Assembly (NCBI GenBank): GCA_041687675.1 | Contig: JAWLBM010000001.1 | Location: 310,001 to 374,000, forward strand | From: JAWLBM01 sp041687675 | GTDB taxonomy: Bacteria; Pseudomonadota; Alphaproteobacteria; Rhizobiales; Pleomorphomonadaceae | Length of the DNA stretch: 64,000 nt | Reading direction: 5' to 3' | Shown: positions 10,653-18,649 of the stretch, piece after piece | How positions within the stretch are numbered: position 1 is the first letter of the stretch | Layout of the letters: every line of letters begins with the position of its first letter | Program-made: the position numbers and the translations under genes | Notes under the pieces: generated by a model | Told to the model about the DNA's origin: nothing | Seen by the model: only the letters and a program-made list of their open reading frames with translations | Database searches by the model: none

Positions 10653-10795
10653 GCTGCCATCCTCCCGTCTCAGCGCCGGCGTGGCCGGCGTCGGGTTTCC
10701 TCCCGCCCCCGGTCCGCGGGATCGCGGCCGGGTGGTCCTTGTCGGCCGGGCCGGGTCGTGGCGGCCCGCGGTCCTGCTGGCGCCCGGCTCCCCCC

Positions 10796-11848
10796 TCAGG
10801 AGCCGAAGCGCCGGGCGTAGTCGGCGAGGCGCCCCTTCCACGCCTCGCTCGAGAGCACCGCGCGGTTGACCACCCCGCGCGGTTCGCGGCCGTGCATCAC
10901 CTCGAGCACGGCCTTGACGTCCGCCGCCCCGTTGCCGGCGAAGCACTGGTCGGTCCAGCACAGCGCGTGGGGGGCGAGGATCACGTTGTCGAGCTTCAGG
11001 ATCGGGTCGGCCGGGTCCGGCGGCTCCACCTCGAGCACGTCGAGCCCCGCGCCGGCGATCCGCCGCTCGGACAGCACCTGGGTCAGCGCGGCCTGGTCGA
11101 CGATCGGGCCGCGGGCGGTGTTGATGAGGTAGGCGGTCGGCTTCATCAGCCCGAGCCGCTCGGCGTTGACGACGTGGCGGGTCTCCGGCGTCAGCGGGCA
11201 GCTCACCGAGAGGACGTCCGCCTGCCGGAACAGCTCCTCCATGCCGACGAGCTCCACCCCGAGCTCGGCGGCGAGGGCCTTGTCGGCATAGGGGTCGTGG
11301 GCGATGAAGCGCATGTCGAAGGGCTTCGCCAGCCGGAACACCTCCGCGCCGATGTTGCCGATGCCGAGCGAGCCGAGGGTGCGGCCGACGAGGCCGACGC
11401 CCATGTGGTCGGAACGTTTCGCAAAGCCCTCCGGCCCCTGGCGGGTCAGGTGGTCCTTGACCATCAGCTTGCCGGTGAGCGCCAGCATGAAGGTGATCAC
11501 CGAGACCGCCACCGGCCGGCGCACCCCGTCCGGGGTGATGACGAGCGCGATGCCGGCCTTCGTGCAGGCGTCCACGTCCACCGTGTCGTAGCCGACGCCG
11601 AAGCGGGCCACGACGGAGAGCCGGCCGCTCTTCGGCACGCTCGAGGCGTCGAAGCGGTGGATCAGCAGGATCAGCGCGTCGAAGTCTTCGAGCTGCCCGG
11701 CCGAGAGCGGGCTCTCGGAGCGCAGGAACTCCATCTCGACGTTCGGCGCCGTCCTCAGCGGCTCGAGGTCGAAGTCCGGGTAGGTGGGCGAGCCGTCCGG
11801 CTTGCGGAAATCGCCGGAGAGCGCCACGCGGAAGGTGTCCTTGGCCAT
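10796..11848 (-). CDS. D-isomer-specific 2-hydroxyacid dehydrogenase
   Basis: This 350-residue NAD(P)-dependent enzyme interconverts a 2-hydroxyacid and a 2-oxoacid. Visible features are the nucleotide loop LGIGNIGAEVFRLA (about residues 162-175), the arginine-containing NTARGPIVDQAAL (about 250), the glutamate in GLDVLEVEPP, and the catalytic histidine in ILAPHALCW near 305. It lies between the aldolase and the transporter genes. It could oxidise the imported acid sugar or reduce glyoxylate or hydroxypyruvate released by the aldolase; the sequence does not decide between these. Confidence 0.85.
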   Translation of the reverse strand: MAKDTFRVALSGDFRKPDGSPTYPDFDLEPLRTAPNVEMEFLRSESPLSAGQLEDFDALILLIHRFDASSVPKSGRLSVVARFGVGYDTVDVDACTKAGIALVITPDGVRRPVAVSVITFMLALTGKLMVKDHLTRQGPEGFAKRSDHMGVGLVGRTLGSLGIGNIGAEVFRLAKPFDMRFIAHDPYADKALAAELGVELVGMEELFRQADVLSVSCPLTPETRHVVNAERLGLMKPTAYLINTARGPIVDQAALTQVLSERRIAGAGLDVLEVEPPDPADPILKLDNVILAPHALCWTDQCFAGNGAADVKAVLEVMHGREPRGVVNRAVLSSEAWKGRLADYARRFGS

Positions 11849-11861
11849 GTCCGCCTCCGCC

Positions 11862-12638
11862 TCACTTGCAGCCGTCGCGCAGCTTCGCGATCGCCTCCGC
11901 GAGGGCGTTGTGGAGGACCCAGACGTCGCCCGAGTAGCAGACGAAGTCGAAGCCCTGTCCGTAGATGTCGATGCCCTGCTCGACCGTCGGCACCAGCCGC
12001 CCGAGCGCCTTGCCGTGCTTCCTCGCCGCCGCGACCGTGTGCCCGATCGCCTCCTTGAACTTCGGGTGGTCGAACTCGCCCGGGATCCCCAGCGAGACCG
12101 AGAGGTCGAAGTGGCCGACCCAGAGGCAGTCGACGCCGTCGAGGGCGGCGAGCGCCTCGGCGTTCTCCACGCCCTCGGCGGTCTCGATCTGGCAGAAGAC
12201 GGTGGTGCGCCGGTTGGAGGCGACGAACTTGTCGGCCACCGAGCCGCCCCGGTAGCGGTCGTGGGCGATCTGCAGGGCGACGCCCCGCTTGCCCGCCGGG
12301 TGGTAGAGGCAGCTGTCGAGGATCTTTCTCGCCTGCGCCGCGTTGCCCACCATCGGCAGCATCAGCCCCTCGGCGCCCATGTCCATCGCCCGGGCGATGT
12401 GGTGGTACTCCAGCGAGGGGACCCGCACGATCACCGGCACGTCGGCCGCCTCGAAGTATCGGATGACGCTCTTCACGGTCTCGAAGCCGAAGCCCGAGTG
12501 TTCGAGGTCGAACAGCACGAAGTCGCAGCCGGCCGACTTCAGGATGTGCCCGATCCCGGGCGTGGCGAACTCCACGATGAAGTGGCCGAGCTTGACCTGG
12601 CGCGTCCCGGCCATCTCCTTGAGGCCCATCTCCGGCAT
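11862..12638 (-). CDS. HpcH/HpaI-family aldolase
   Basis: This 258-residue class II (metal-dependent) retro-aldolase acts on 2-oxo acids with a hydroxyl further along the chain. Family landmarks include FDLEHSGFG near residue 40, the metal-binding glutamate region FCQIETAEG near 150, and VGHFDLSVSLG with the metal aspartate near 180. It resembles 4-hydroxy-2-oxoheptanedioate and 2-keto-3-deoxy-acid aldolases. The gene follows the small monooxygenase-fold gene and precedes the dehydrogenase by 13 bases, so aldol cleavage of an oxidised sugar acid is likely. The exact substrate is unknown. Confidence 0.85.
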   Translation of the reverse strand: MPEMGLKEMAGTRQVKLGHFIVEFATPGIGHILKSAGCDFVLFDLEHSGFGFETVKSVIRYFEAADVPVIVRVPSLEYHHIARAMDMGAEGLMLPMVGNAAQARKILDSCLYHPAGKRGVALQIAHDRYRGGSVADKFVASNRRTTVFCQIETAEGVENAEALAALDGVDCLWVGHFDLSVSLGIPGEFDHPKFKEAIGHTVAAARKHGKALGRLVPTVEQGIDIYGQGFDFVCYSGDVWVLHNALAEAIAKLRDGCK

Positions 12639-12711
12639 CTTGTGCTTCCCCCTTGCTTGAGGCTCACGTCCCGCTCTTCAGGCGGGATCCCCGTCCTGCC
12701 CCGCCTCGCCC

Positions 12712-13011
12712 TCATCCCTCGCAGACCAGCCTGCCCCTGATCACCGCCTTGCTCTCCACCAGCGGCCCGCTCTCGGCGTCGAACGCCGCATAGTGGGCGG
12801 TGGCGAGATGGGCCGCGAAGGCCGCCTCGTCGTCGTAGATCTCGTAGAGCAGCACCCGGTCCGGCTCGCCCTCGGGCTCGACCACGTCGAAGCGGCGGCA
12901 GCCCGGCTCGTCGGCGACCGAGGCGCGCGCGTTGGCGTCGACCAAGGGGCGGAAGTCCCCGAGCGCGCCGGCCTTCAGTCGGAAATCCACCACGATCACG
13001 AAGTCGTTCAC
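12712..13011 (-). CDS. ABM-domain small monooxygenase-like protein
   Basis: This is a 99-residue single-domain protein of the antibiotic biosynthesis monooxygenase (ABM/YgiN) fold, with the family pattern EPGCRRFDVV, LYEIYDDEAAFAAH and a C-terminal strand. Such dimeric ferredoxin-like proteins include quinol monooxygenases and many of unknown role that accompany catabolic operons. Its start overlaps the stop of the GntR gene by four bases, so it is translationally coupled to the regulator. Its reaction here is unknown. Confidence 0.75.
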   Translation of the reverse strand: MNDFVIVVDFRLKAGALGDFRPLVDANARASVADEPGCRRFDVVEPEGEPDRVLLYEIYDDEAAFAAHLATAHYAAFDAESGPLVESKAVIRGRLVCEG

Positions 13012-13718
13012 GGCACGGCCTCCACGATCCTTGTGTAGCGCTCGGCGACATATTCGAGGTGGTCCCGCATGGCCCGCTCGGCGCCGTCCGGGTCGCGGGC
13101 GGCGATGGCGGCGTAGATGGCCTCGTGCGCCTCGAAGGCATCCTCGTCGATGCCGCGGGCGAGCGTCGTGCGGCGCTGCTCCAGCAGCCAGTCGGCGAGG
13201 GCCGCGTGGATGGCGGTGAAGATCGGGTTCCGGCTGATCACCGCCAGCACGTAGTGGAACTCGACGTCGGTCCGCTCGAAGCGGCGGAGGTCGCCGAGCG
13301 AGTCCCGGTTCGCCTCCAGCGCCGCCTTGAGCGCCTCGAGGTCCTCCGCCGTCGCGTGGACGGCGGCGTGGCGGGCAAGGCCCACCTCGAAGAAGAGCCG
13401 CGCCCCCTGGAAGTCGCGCACCCCGCCCGGGGCGGAGAGCATGTGCCGGGCCGCCCCGGCGAGGCTGTCGATCACCACCTGCGGGTTCGGCCGGGTGACC
13501 CGCGCCCGCTCGCCCGAGCGCACCTCGACGAGGCCCATGCGGCTGAGGTGCAGCAGCGCCTCGCGGACCGAGGGCCGGCCGACGCCGAACTGCCGCATCA
13601 GCTCGCGCTCGGAGGGAAGGCGGTCAGCCTCGGCGACCTCGCCCTCGCGGATCATCCTCTCGAGATGCTCCGCGACGTCGTCGGATAGCCTGCGCTGCCG
13701 GACCAGTCTTCCGCGCAT
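13008..13718 (-). CDS. GntR-family (FCD/NanR-like) transcriptional regulator
   Basis: This 236-residue regulator has an N-terminal winged helix (about residues 10-75, with LPSERELMRQFGVGRPSVREAL) and a C-terminal FCD ligand domain (about 90-225). FCD regulators usually bind a sugar acid or organic acid with a metal held by Asp and His residues. It heads the minus-strand operon and diverges from the otnK-like kinase gene. A palindrome three bases upstream of its start is a likely operator, so it probably autoregulates and controls the whole acid-sugar locus. Confidence 0.88.
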   Translation of the reverse strand: MRGRLVRQRRLSDDVAEHLERMIREGEVAEADRLPSERELMRQFGVGRPSVREALLHLSRMGLVEVRSGERARVTRPNPQVVIDSLAGAARHMLSAPGGVRDFQGARLFFEVGLARHAAVHATAEDLEALKAALEANRDSLGDLRRFERTDVEFHYVLAVISRNPIFTAIHAALADWLLEQRRTTLARGIDEDAFEAHEAIYAAIAARDPDGAERAMRDHLEYVAERYTRIVEAVP

Positions 13719-13720
13719 GG

Positions 13721-13739
13721 TGGCATACCTGTTATACCA
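13721..13739. promoter_or_regulatory. Probable GntR operator
   Basis: The 19-base sequence TGGCATACCTGTTATACCA has inverted arms TGGCATA and TATACCA with one mismatch. It lies immediately upstream of the GntR gene in the divergent gap to the kinase gene. FCD-type GntR proteins bind palindromes of this size with TGGT/ACCA ends, so this is a plausible autoregulatory site. No binding data are available. Confidence 0.6.
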
Positions 13740-13933
13740 GTTCAGGAAAGGCTATGCCCGCCCCGGGTGATTGTCAAACCTGAATTCTCGATTCGCCGGA
13801 GTCGCGCGGGGGTTGCAAAAACGGATTGGCGGTCGGGCGTTTACCGGCCGGTCGTGATCGTCCAAACTCGACGTCCGTCCGCTGCCCGGCCCGGCGGCCG
13901 GCACGGCGGACGAGACGAAGGGGACTGTGGGAC

Positions 13934-15166
13934 ATGCTTCTCGGGTGCATCGCGGACGACTTCACCGGCGCGTCCGACCTCGGACTGATCCTTGCCGGCG
14001 GGGGAATGCGGACCGTGCAATACGTCGAGGTGCCGGACCGCCCGGCCGAGCCGGGCGTGGAGGCCGGGATCGTCGCGATGAAGATCCGCTCGGCGCCGGT
14101 GGGCGAGGCGGTGGAGCGGGCGCTGGCCGCGCTCGACTGGCTGCGCGCGCAGGGCTGCCGCCAGTTCTACTGGAAATACTGCTCCACCTTCGATTCGACG
14201 CCGGAAGGCAACATCGGCCCTGTCGCCGAGGCGCTGGTCGAGGCCCTCGGCACGACCGACCCGGTGATCGTCTGCCCGGCCTTCCCGGCGACGGGCCGGA
14301 CGGTCTACCAGGGCCATCTCTTCGTCGGCGACCGGCTCCTGTCGGAGTCCGGCATGGAGAAGCACCCGCTGACGCCGATGACCGATCCCTCGCTGGTGCG
14401 ATGGCTCGGCCTGCAGGTGAAGGGGAAGGTCGGGCTCGCGCCCTACGCCGCGCTGCGCCGGGACGCGCGGGCGGCGCTCGTCGCCGAGCGCGACGCCGGC
14501 CGGCAGCTGGTGGTTGCGGACGCCGTCGAGGACGAGGACCTGCGCCGGCTCGGCCGCGCGGCCTCCGGATTCGCGCTGCTGACCGGCGGCTCGGGCCTGG
14601 CGCTGGCGCTGCCGGAGGTGCACGGGGCGGCCGGCGGGGCGGCGGACTGGCGCGGCGAGGCCGGCCCGGCGCTGGCGCTCTCCGGCTCCTGCTCGGCGGC
14701 GACGCGCCGTCAGGTCGCGGCCCATGTCGGCGCGGGCGGCGCCGCCCGGCGGATCACCCCGGAGGAAGCGCTGTCGGGCGAGGCCACCGGCGGCCTCGTC
14801 GACTGGGCCATGTCGCAGCCGGGGCTGCCGCTCCTCTACACCTCCGACGATCCGGACGAGGTGCGCCGGATCCAGGAGGCGCACGGCCGCGAGCGGATCG
14901 CCGCGGCGATCGAGGCCACCATGGGCGCGCTCGCCCGCGAGGCGGTCGCCCGCGGCGTGCGCCGGCTGATCGTCGCCGGCGGCGAGACCTCCGGCGCGGT
15001 TGTGCAGGCGCTCGGCGCCCGGGCGCTGGAGATCGGGCCGGGGATCGATCCGGGCGTGCCGGCGCTGCGCGTCGAGGGGCGGCCGCTCGCGATCGCGCTC
15101 AAGTCCGGCAACTTCGGCGCCGACGACTTCTTCGCCAAGGCCGCCCGGATCCTGGAGGGGCGATGA
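13934..15166 (+). CDS. otnK: Four-carbon acid sugar kinase (OtnK/DUF1537 family)
   Basis: This 410-residue kinase is of the DUF1537 family, which phosphorylates 3-oxo-tetronate, D-threonate and related acid sugars. The N-terminal domain opens with GCIADDFTGASD, the family's substrate loop, and the C-terminal ATP domain carries IVAGGETSGAVVQALG. The ATG at 13934 places this signature at residue 4; upstream in-frame codons add non-homologous sequence. Its stop overlaps the start of the aldolase (ATGA). In the known pathway OtnK makes 3-oxo-tetronate 4-phosphate for OtnC. Close relatives use other acid sugars, so the symbol is by family. Confidence 0.88.
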   Translation: MLLGCIADDFTGASDLGLILAGGGMRTVQYVEVPDRPAEPGVEAGIVAMKIRSAPVGEAVERALAALDWLRAQGCRQFYWKYCSTFDSTPEGNIGPVAEALVEALGTTDPVIVCPAFPATGRTVYQGHLFVGDRLLSESGMEKHPLTPMTDPSLVRWLGLQVKGKVGLAPYAALRRDARAALVAERDAGRQLVVADAVEDEDLRRLGRAASGFALLTGGSGLALALPEVHGAAGGAADWRGEAGPALALSGSCSAATRRQVAAHVGAGGAARRITPEEALSGEATGGLVDWAMSQPGLPLLYTSDDPDEVRRIQEAHGRERIAAAIEATMGALAREAVARGVRRLIVAGGETSGAVVQALGARALEIGPGIDPGVPALRVEGRPLAIALKSGNFGADDFFAKAARILEGR

Positions 15167-15807
15167 GCGAGGAAGCCCGCCTTCGCGAGGAGATCTGCCT
15201 GCTCTCCCGGTCGCTGTTCGAACGCGGCCTGACGTCGGGCGCCTCCGGCAACGTCTCGGCCCGCCTCTCCGACGGCCGGGTGCTGGCGACGCCCACCGGG
15301 ATGAGCCTCGGCCGGCTCGACCCCGCCCGCCTCTCGGTGCTCGACGGCGGCCGCCACGTCGACGGGCCGGCCCCGACCAAGGAGGTGCCGCTGCACGCGG
15401 CCTTCTACGACACCCGCTCGGGCACGGGGGCGGTGGTCCACCTCCACTCCACCCACTCGGTGGCGCTGTCGATGCTGCCGGAGGTGGACCCGGACAACGT
15501 GCTGCCGCCGCTCACCGCCTACGGGATCATGCGGCTCGGCAAGGTAAAGCTGCTGCCGGTGTTCCTGCCCGGAGACCCGGCGATGGGCGAGGCGGTGCGC
15601 GGCCTCGCCGGCCGGCGCTCGGCGGTGCTCCTCGCCAACCACGGGCCGGTGGTCGCCGGCCGCGACCTCGAGGCGGCGGTGCTGGCGATGGAGGAACTGG
15701 AGGAGACGGCGAAGCTCGCCCTGCTCACCCGCAGCCTGTCGCCGAAGATGCTGACGCCGGACCAGGTGAGGGCCGTGGTCGACCGCTTCGCCGTCGACTG
15801 GGACTGA
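15163..15807 (+). CDS. otnC: Class II aldolase, OtnC-like 3-oxo-tetronate-4-phosphate decarboxylase
   Basis: This 214-residue zinc enzyme is of the class II aldolase/adducin fold. The motifs SGNVSARL (phosphate site), TKEVPLHAAFYD, HLHSTHSVAL with the metal histidines, and LANHGPVV with the third metal histidine are all present. In the OtnK/OtnC pathway this enzyme decarboxylates 3-oxo-tetronate 4-phosphate to dihydroxyacetone phosphate. It overlaps the kinase gene by four bases and diverges from the transporter operon, so both halves probably serve one pathway. L-fuculose-phosphate aldolase is the main alternative, but the kinase partner favours OtnC. Confidence 0.88.
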   Translation: MSEEARLREEICLLSRSLFERGLTSGASGNVSARLSDGRVLATPTGMSLGRLDPARLSVLDGGRHVDGPAPTKEVPLHAAFYDTRSGTGAVVHLHSTHSVALSMLPEVDPDNVLPPLTAYGIMRLGKVKLLPVFLPGDPAMGEAVRGLAGRRSAVLLANHGPVVAGRDLEAAVLAMEELEETAKLALLTRSLSPKMLTPDQVRAVVDRFAVDWD

Positions 15808-15834
15808 GGCGCATGGCGTCCCGGCCGGCGACGG

Positions 15835-16659
15835 TCAGGCCGGGATCACCGGCAGGCCGGCGAGGGCGCGGGCGAAGACCACCGCGACCAGCAGCACGAA
15901 GCCCGCGGCGGCGGCCCACACCAGCCCCCGCCCGGCGCGGTCGGAGAGCGGCAGGGCGGCGAGGCCGGCGAGCGGCAGCAGGTGCATCGCATGGGTGGCG
16001 AGGAAGTGCGCGGCCCGGAGGTCGCCCACCTCGCGCGACCAGCCGAACACCGGCAGGGCGGCCCCGGTCACCGGCGTTCCGACGAAGTGCCCGGGCATCG
16101 ACGCCAGCGTCCCGGCGACGGGCACGGTCATGAGGAAGGTCAGCACCAGGCCGAGGGCCACCGAGAGGTGCAGCGCCGGACTGAGGCCGCTCTCGCGGTT
16201 GTGCCAGACGAGGATGCCCATCGCCAGGCTCGCCGAGGTGAGCAGCACGGCGAAGGCGCCCATCAGCGGATAGAGCGTCGCCATCAGCGGCGTTTCGACG
16301 TTGAAGTGGGAAGCGGTGCCGGCCATGGCCGCGCCGCCGATCCAGGCGAGCTCGGCCGCAATGGCGACCAGCACGGCGATCGAGAAGGCGCGCCAGGGCC
16401 ATCCGCCGAGGACGCGCTGGGGCATGAAGGCCGCGAACACCGCCAGCGACAACAGGTAGACGACGAGCGCCAGCTGGAACTTCACCGGCTTCAGCCAGAC
16501 GGAGTCGCCCTGGAACTGCCGGGCGTCCAGCGCCATCGCGGCGAGCGTCGGCGCCATCGACAGGAGGATGACCACGCCGCCGGCGGCGAACAGCGGTTCG
16601 GCGAGGAGGACGCGGGCGGGGGCCGGGCGGGCGGCGGCGGGCGAGGCGGCAAGGCTCAT
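15835..16659 (-). CDS. Predicted multipass membrane protein, function unknown
   Basis: This 274-residue protein has about seven hydrophobic helices and a short Ala/Pro-rich cytoplasmic N-terminus. I do not recognise a characterised family. A polar, conserved-looking stretch, QFQGDSVWLKPVKFQ, sits between the first two helices (about residues 47-62). It starts three bases after the stop of the ABA4-like gene, so the two form an operon that is divergent from a TetR regulator and probably controlled by it. Confidence 0.7.
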   Translation of the reverse strand: MSLAASPAAARPAPARVLLAEPLFAAGGVVILLSMAPTLAAMALDARQFQGDSVWLKPVKFQLALVVYLLSLAVFAAFMPQRVLGGWPWRAFSIAVLVAIAAELAWIGGAAMAGTASHFNVETPLMATLYPLMGAFAVLLTSASLAMGILVWHNRESGLSPALHLSVALGLVLTFLMTVPVAGTLASMPGHFVGTPVTGAALPVFGWSREVGDLRAAHFLATHAMHLLPLAGLAALPLSDRAGRGLVWAAAAGFVLLVAVVFARALAGLPVIPA

Positions 16660-16662
16660 CGG

Positions 16663-17100
16663 TCAGGTCTCCGGGACGGCGCGGCCAAGGCCGAGGCGGG
16701 CGGTGCGGATCGCGAGGAAGGCAAGGAAGCCGGCCGGTCCGAACAGGAAGGTGAGGACGAGGCAGGGCAGCACGAGGAGGTGCGGGATCCCCTCGCGCCG
16801 GGCGGTGCGGACCTCCCAGGCGCCGACGAGGAGGTCGAAGGCGAGGTAATGCAGCCAGCCCGCGAGCACGATCTCCGGCGTGCCGAAGAGCGCCGTCACC
16901 TCCGCGAGGCTGCCGAAGCCGCCCTCCGCCCCGGACCAGAAGGCCAGGATCAGCCCGGCATAGGCGACGGAGAGCAGCGCCGGGATCGCCAGGCCGGCGA
17001 CAAGGTCGGCAAGGCGCGGCGCGAGCGGCGCGGCGGCGAGCGCCAGCCAGCCGGCCATGGCGGCGGGATTGGCGACGGCGAACAGGGTCTCGGGCGTCAC
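16663..17100 (-). CDS. ABA4-like (DUF4281) membrane protein
   Basis: This 145-residue protein has four hydrophobic helices and matches the ABA4/DUF4281 family by WLHYLAFDLLVGAWE (about residues 83-97), GIPH, and LTFLFGPAGFLAF near the end. Plant ABA4 is needed for neoxanthin synthesis; bacterial members have no assigned role. The start is GTG at 17100 after GGAGACC. Operator-like palindromes lie directly upstream, in front of the divergent TetR gene, so expression is probably repressed until an unknown ligand appears. Confidence 0.75.
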   Translation of the reverse strand: MTPETLFAVANPAAMAGWLALAAAPLAPRLADLVAGLAIPALLSVAYAGLILAFWSGAEGGFGSLAEVTALFGTPEIVLAGWLHYLAFDLLVGAWEVRTARREGIPHLLVLPCLVLTFLFGPAGFLAFLAIRTARLGLGRAVPET

Positions 17101-17110
17101 GGCGGTCTCC

Positions 17111-17178
17111 TTGACGGCGTCAAGATCAACGACTACCCGAGCATCCTGACGCTGTCAACATGATCTTGACGCCGACAA
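17111..17178. promoter_or_regulatory. Three TetR-type operator half-palindromes in divergent promoter
   Basis: The pattern TTGAC-NNN-GTCAA occurs at 17111-17123 (perfect), 17146-17158 (one mismatch) and 17166-17178 (one mismatch). The outer two are also parts of an 18-bp inverted repeat with 17 matches (17111-17128 against 17161-17178). The array fills the gap between the ABA4-like gene and the TetR gene, as expected for a shared operator of a divergently encoded repressor. Confidence 0.7.
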
Positions 17179-17200
17179 GTCCGCGGGATAGACCGGTCGC

Positions 17201-17833
17201 ATGACCAGGGAAAAGGACCGCTACCACCACGGCGACCTCCGCGCGGCGTTGCTGGCCGCGGCCGAGGCGGTGCTGACGGAAACCGGGGTCGAGGGCTTCT
17301 CGCTGCGCGCCGTGGCCAAGCGCGTCGGCGTCAGCCATGCCGCGCCGGCGCACCATTTCGGCGATGTCCAGGGCGTGCTGACGGCGCTTGCCGCGGAGGG
17401 GTTCCGGCGGTTCCTCGCCGCGATGCAGGCGCGGCAGGCGGCGATCACGGGCGGGGACGCGGAGGCGCTGCTGGTCGCCTCCGGGCTCGGCTACCTCGAT
17501 TTCGCCGAGGCCTCGCCGGCCCTGTTCCGGCTGATGTTCTCCTCGGTGCGCCCGCGCGAGGAGACGCCCGAGCTGTCCGCGGCCGCGCGCGACGCCTTCG
17601 GCCACCTCGCCGCCGACGTGGCCCGGCTGAGAGGCGTCTCGCCGTTCGAGGACTCGGCGGCGATGGAGGACGTGATGGCCGCCTGGGCGATGGTCCACGG
17701 CGTCGCCGAACTCTTCATTTCCGGCCGGCTGAAGCCGATGCAGACGATGACCCGCGCCGAGCGCGAGGCCACGGTCGCCTCGCTGCTGAAACGCAGCCTC
17801 GCCCGCGCGCCGGGCGGAACGGGGCAGCGGTGA
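17201..17833 (+). CDS. TetR-family transcriptional regulator
   Basis: This 210-residue repressor has an N-terminal TetR helix-turn-helix (about residues 9-60; recognition region LRAVAKRVGVSHAAPAHHFG) and a C-terminal helical ligand domain resembling the WHG type. The start begins MTREKDRYHHGDL, with YHHG just before the DNA-binding domain as in many family members. It diverges from two membrane-protein genes and its gap holds three TTGAC-N3-GTCAA sites. It likely represses itself and those genes. The ligand is unknown. Confidence 0.88.
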   Translation: MTREKDRYHHGDLRAALLAAAEAVLTETGVEGFSLRAVAKRVGVSHAAPAHHFGDVQGVLTALAAEGFRRFLAAMQARQAAITGGDAEALLVASGLGYLDFAEASPALFRLMFSSVRPREETPELSAAARDAFGHLAADVARLRGVSPFEDSAAMEDVMAAWAMVHGVAELFISGRLKPMQTMTRAEREATVASLLKRSLARAPGGTGQR

Positions 17834-17936
17834 GCCCGGGCCGGCACCCCCCTGGGCGCAGGGCGCGGGGGAGGCCTCCGATATCTCGGCAACCGGTCTT
17901 CGGGGCGAGCCCCGGGCGACGGGCGAAGCGGCCGAA

Positions 17937-17964
17937 GGCCGCGGGACCTCTGGGTCCCGCGGCC
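17937..17964. terminator. Bidirectional terminator hairpin
   Basis: A perfect 12-bp stem (GGCCGCGGGACC with its complement, loop TCTG) lies between the convergent TetR and DUF302 genes. Short T-containing tracts flank it (CTGTCTTT on the plus strand). It probably ends transcription from one or both sides. Confidence 0.6.
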
Positions 17965-18008
17965 CACTGTCTTTCCGCTTTACCGGCGCCCCGGCCCCCG
18001 AGGGTCGA

Positions 18009-18473
18009 TCACTCGACCGCGGCGGCCTCGCGGACGATCTCCTCGAGAAGCGCGTTGACCTCGTCGCGGCCGGGCCCGTCGGGGAGGCGGCGGAAGCCGA
18101 CGACCACGGTGCCGGGCGTCTCCTCGGCCTCGTAGGCGAACAGCACCCAGGGGCAGAAGGCGATGTTGGCGACGTCCTGTTCCATCGCGGCGCGCGACAT
18201 CACCGCCGAGCAGAAGTGCATGAAGTCCGCCTCGCGGTAGAGCGGCCTGGAAGCGCCGACGTCCGCGGCCGTCCGCTGCAGCATCTCGCCGACCCGGCCG
18301 TGGTAGTCGACCACATAGCCCCGGTTCACGATTGCGTCCTCGAGGTCCTGCACCACGTCGGCGTAGGCCGCGTCGGTGGAGAAGGTGGTCACAGGCTCGG
18401 CGGCGAGCGCCGGCGCGGCGGCCACGAGCAGGCCGGCAAAGGCGCCGGCGATCCGATGCGGAAGGGTCTTCAT
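18009..18473 (-). CDS. DUF302 domain periplasmic protein
   Basis: This 154-residue protein has a signal peptide (about residues 1-24, ending APALAAEP) and one DUF302 domain. DUF302 proteins are often encoded with sulfur-oxidation genes or metal-responsive genes; their molecular role is not established. Two cysteines (FCSAVM and IAFCPWV) might form a disulfide. It diverges from the exported metallo-hydrolase gene at the left edge of the sox region, sharing a 176-bp promoter gap with it. Confidence 0.75.
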   Translation of the reverse strand: MKTLPHRIAGAFAGLLVAAAPALAAEPVTTFSTDAAYADVVQDLEDAIVNRGYVVDYHGRVGEMLQRTAADVGASRPLYREADFMHFCSAVMSRAAMEQDVANIAFCPWVLFAYEAEETPGTVVVGFRRLPDGPGRDEVNALLEEIVREAAAVE

Positions 18474-18604
18474 CCCGTAGTCTCCTCCGGAGGCGCCCGC
18501 CGAAGGCCGCTGCTACGCGGCCATGATCGGCGACGGCATGCAGGGCGCCCGGCAGCATTCTATAGCGCCCGGCCAGATTGACGCGAAGTGGGGAAACTGG
18601 AAAG

Positions 18605-18625
18605 ATGCAAAAATATAAATGTATG
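18605..18625. promoter_or_regulatory. AT-rich candidate SoxR operator, copy A
   Basis: This 21-base AT-rich element reads ATGCAAAAATATAA followed by ATGTATG. Its reverse complement matches the element at 23694-23714 in 20 of 21 positions. It lies 25-45 bases ahead of the likely GTG start of the metallo-hydrolase. Two sites this similar in a 70% GC genome, both at sox-region promoters and with soxR between them, suggest a common operator. Confidence 0.6.
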
Positions 18626-18649
18626 AAAAAACCGGTCAGGACGCGCCCT

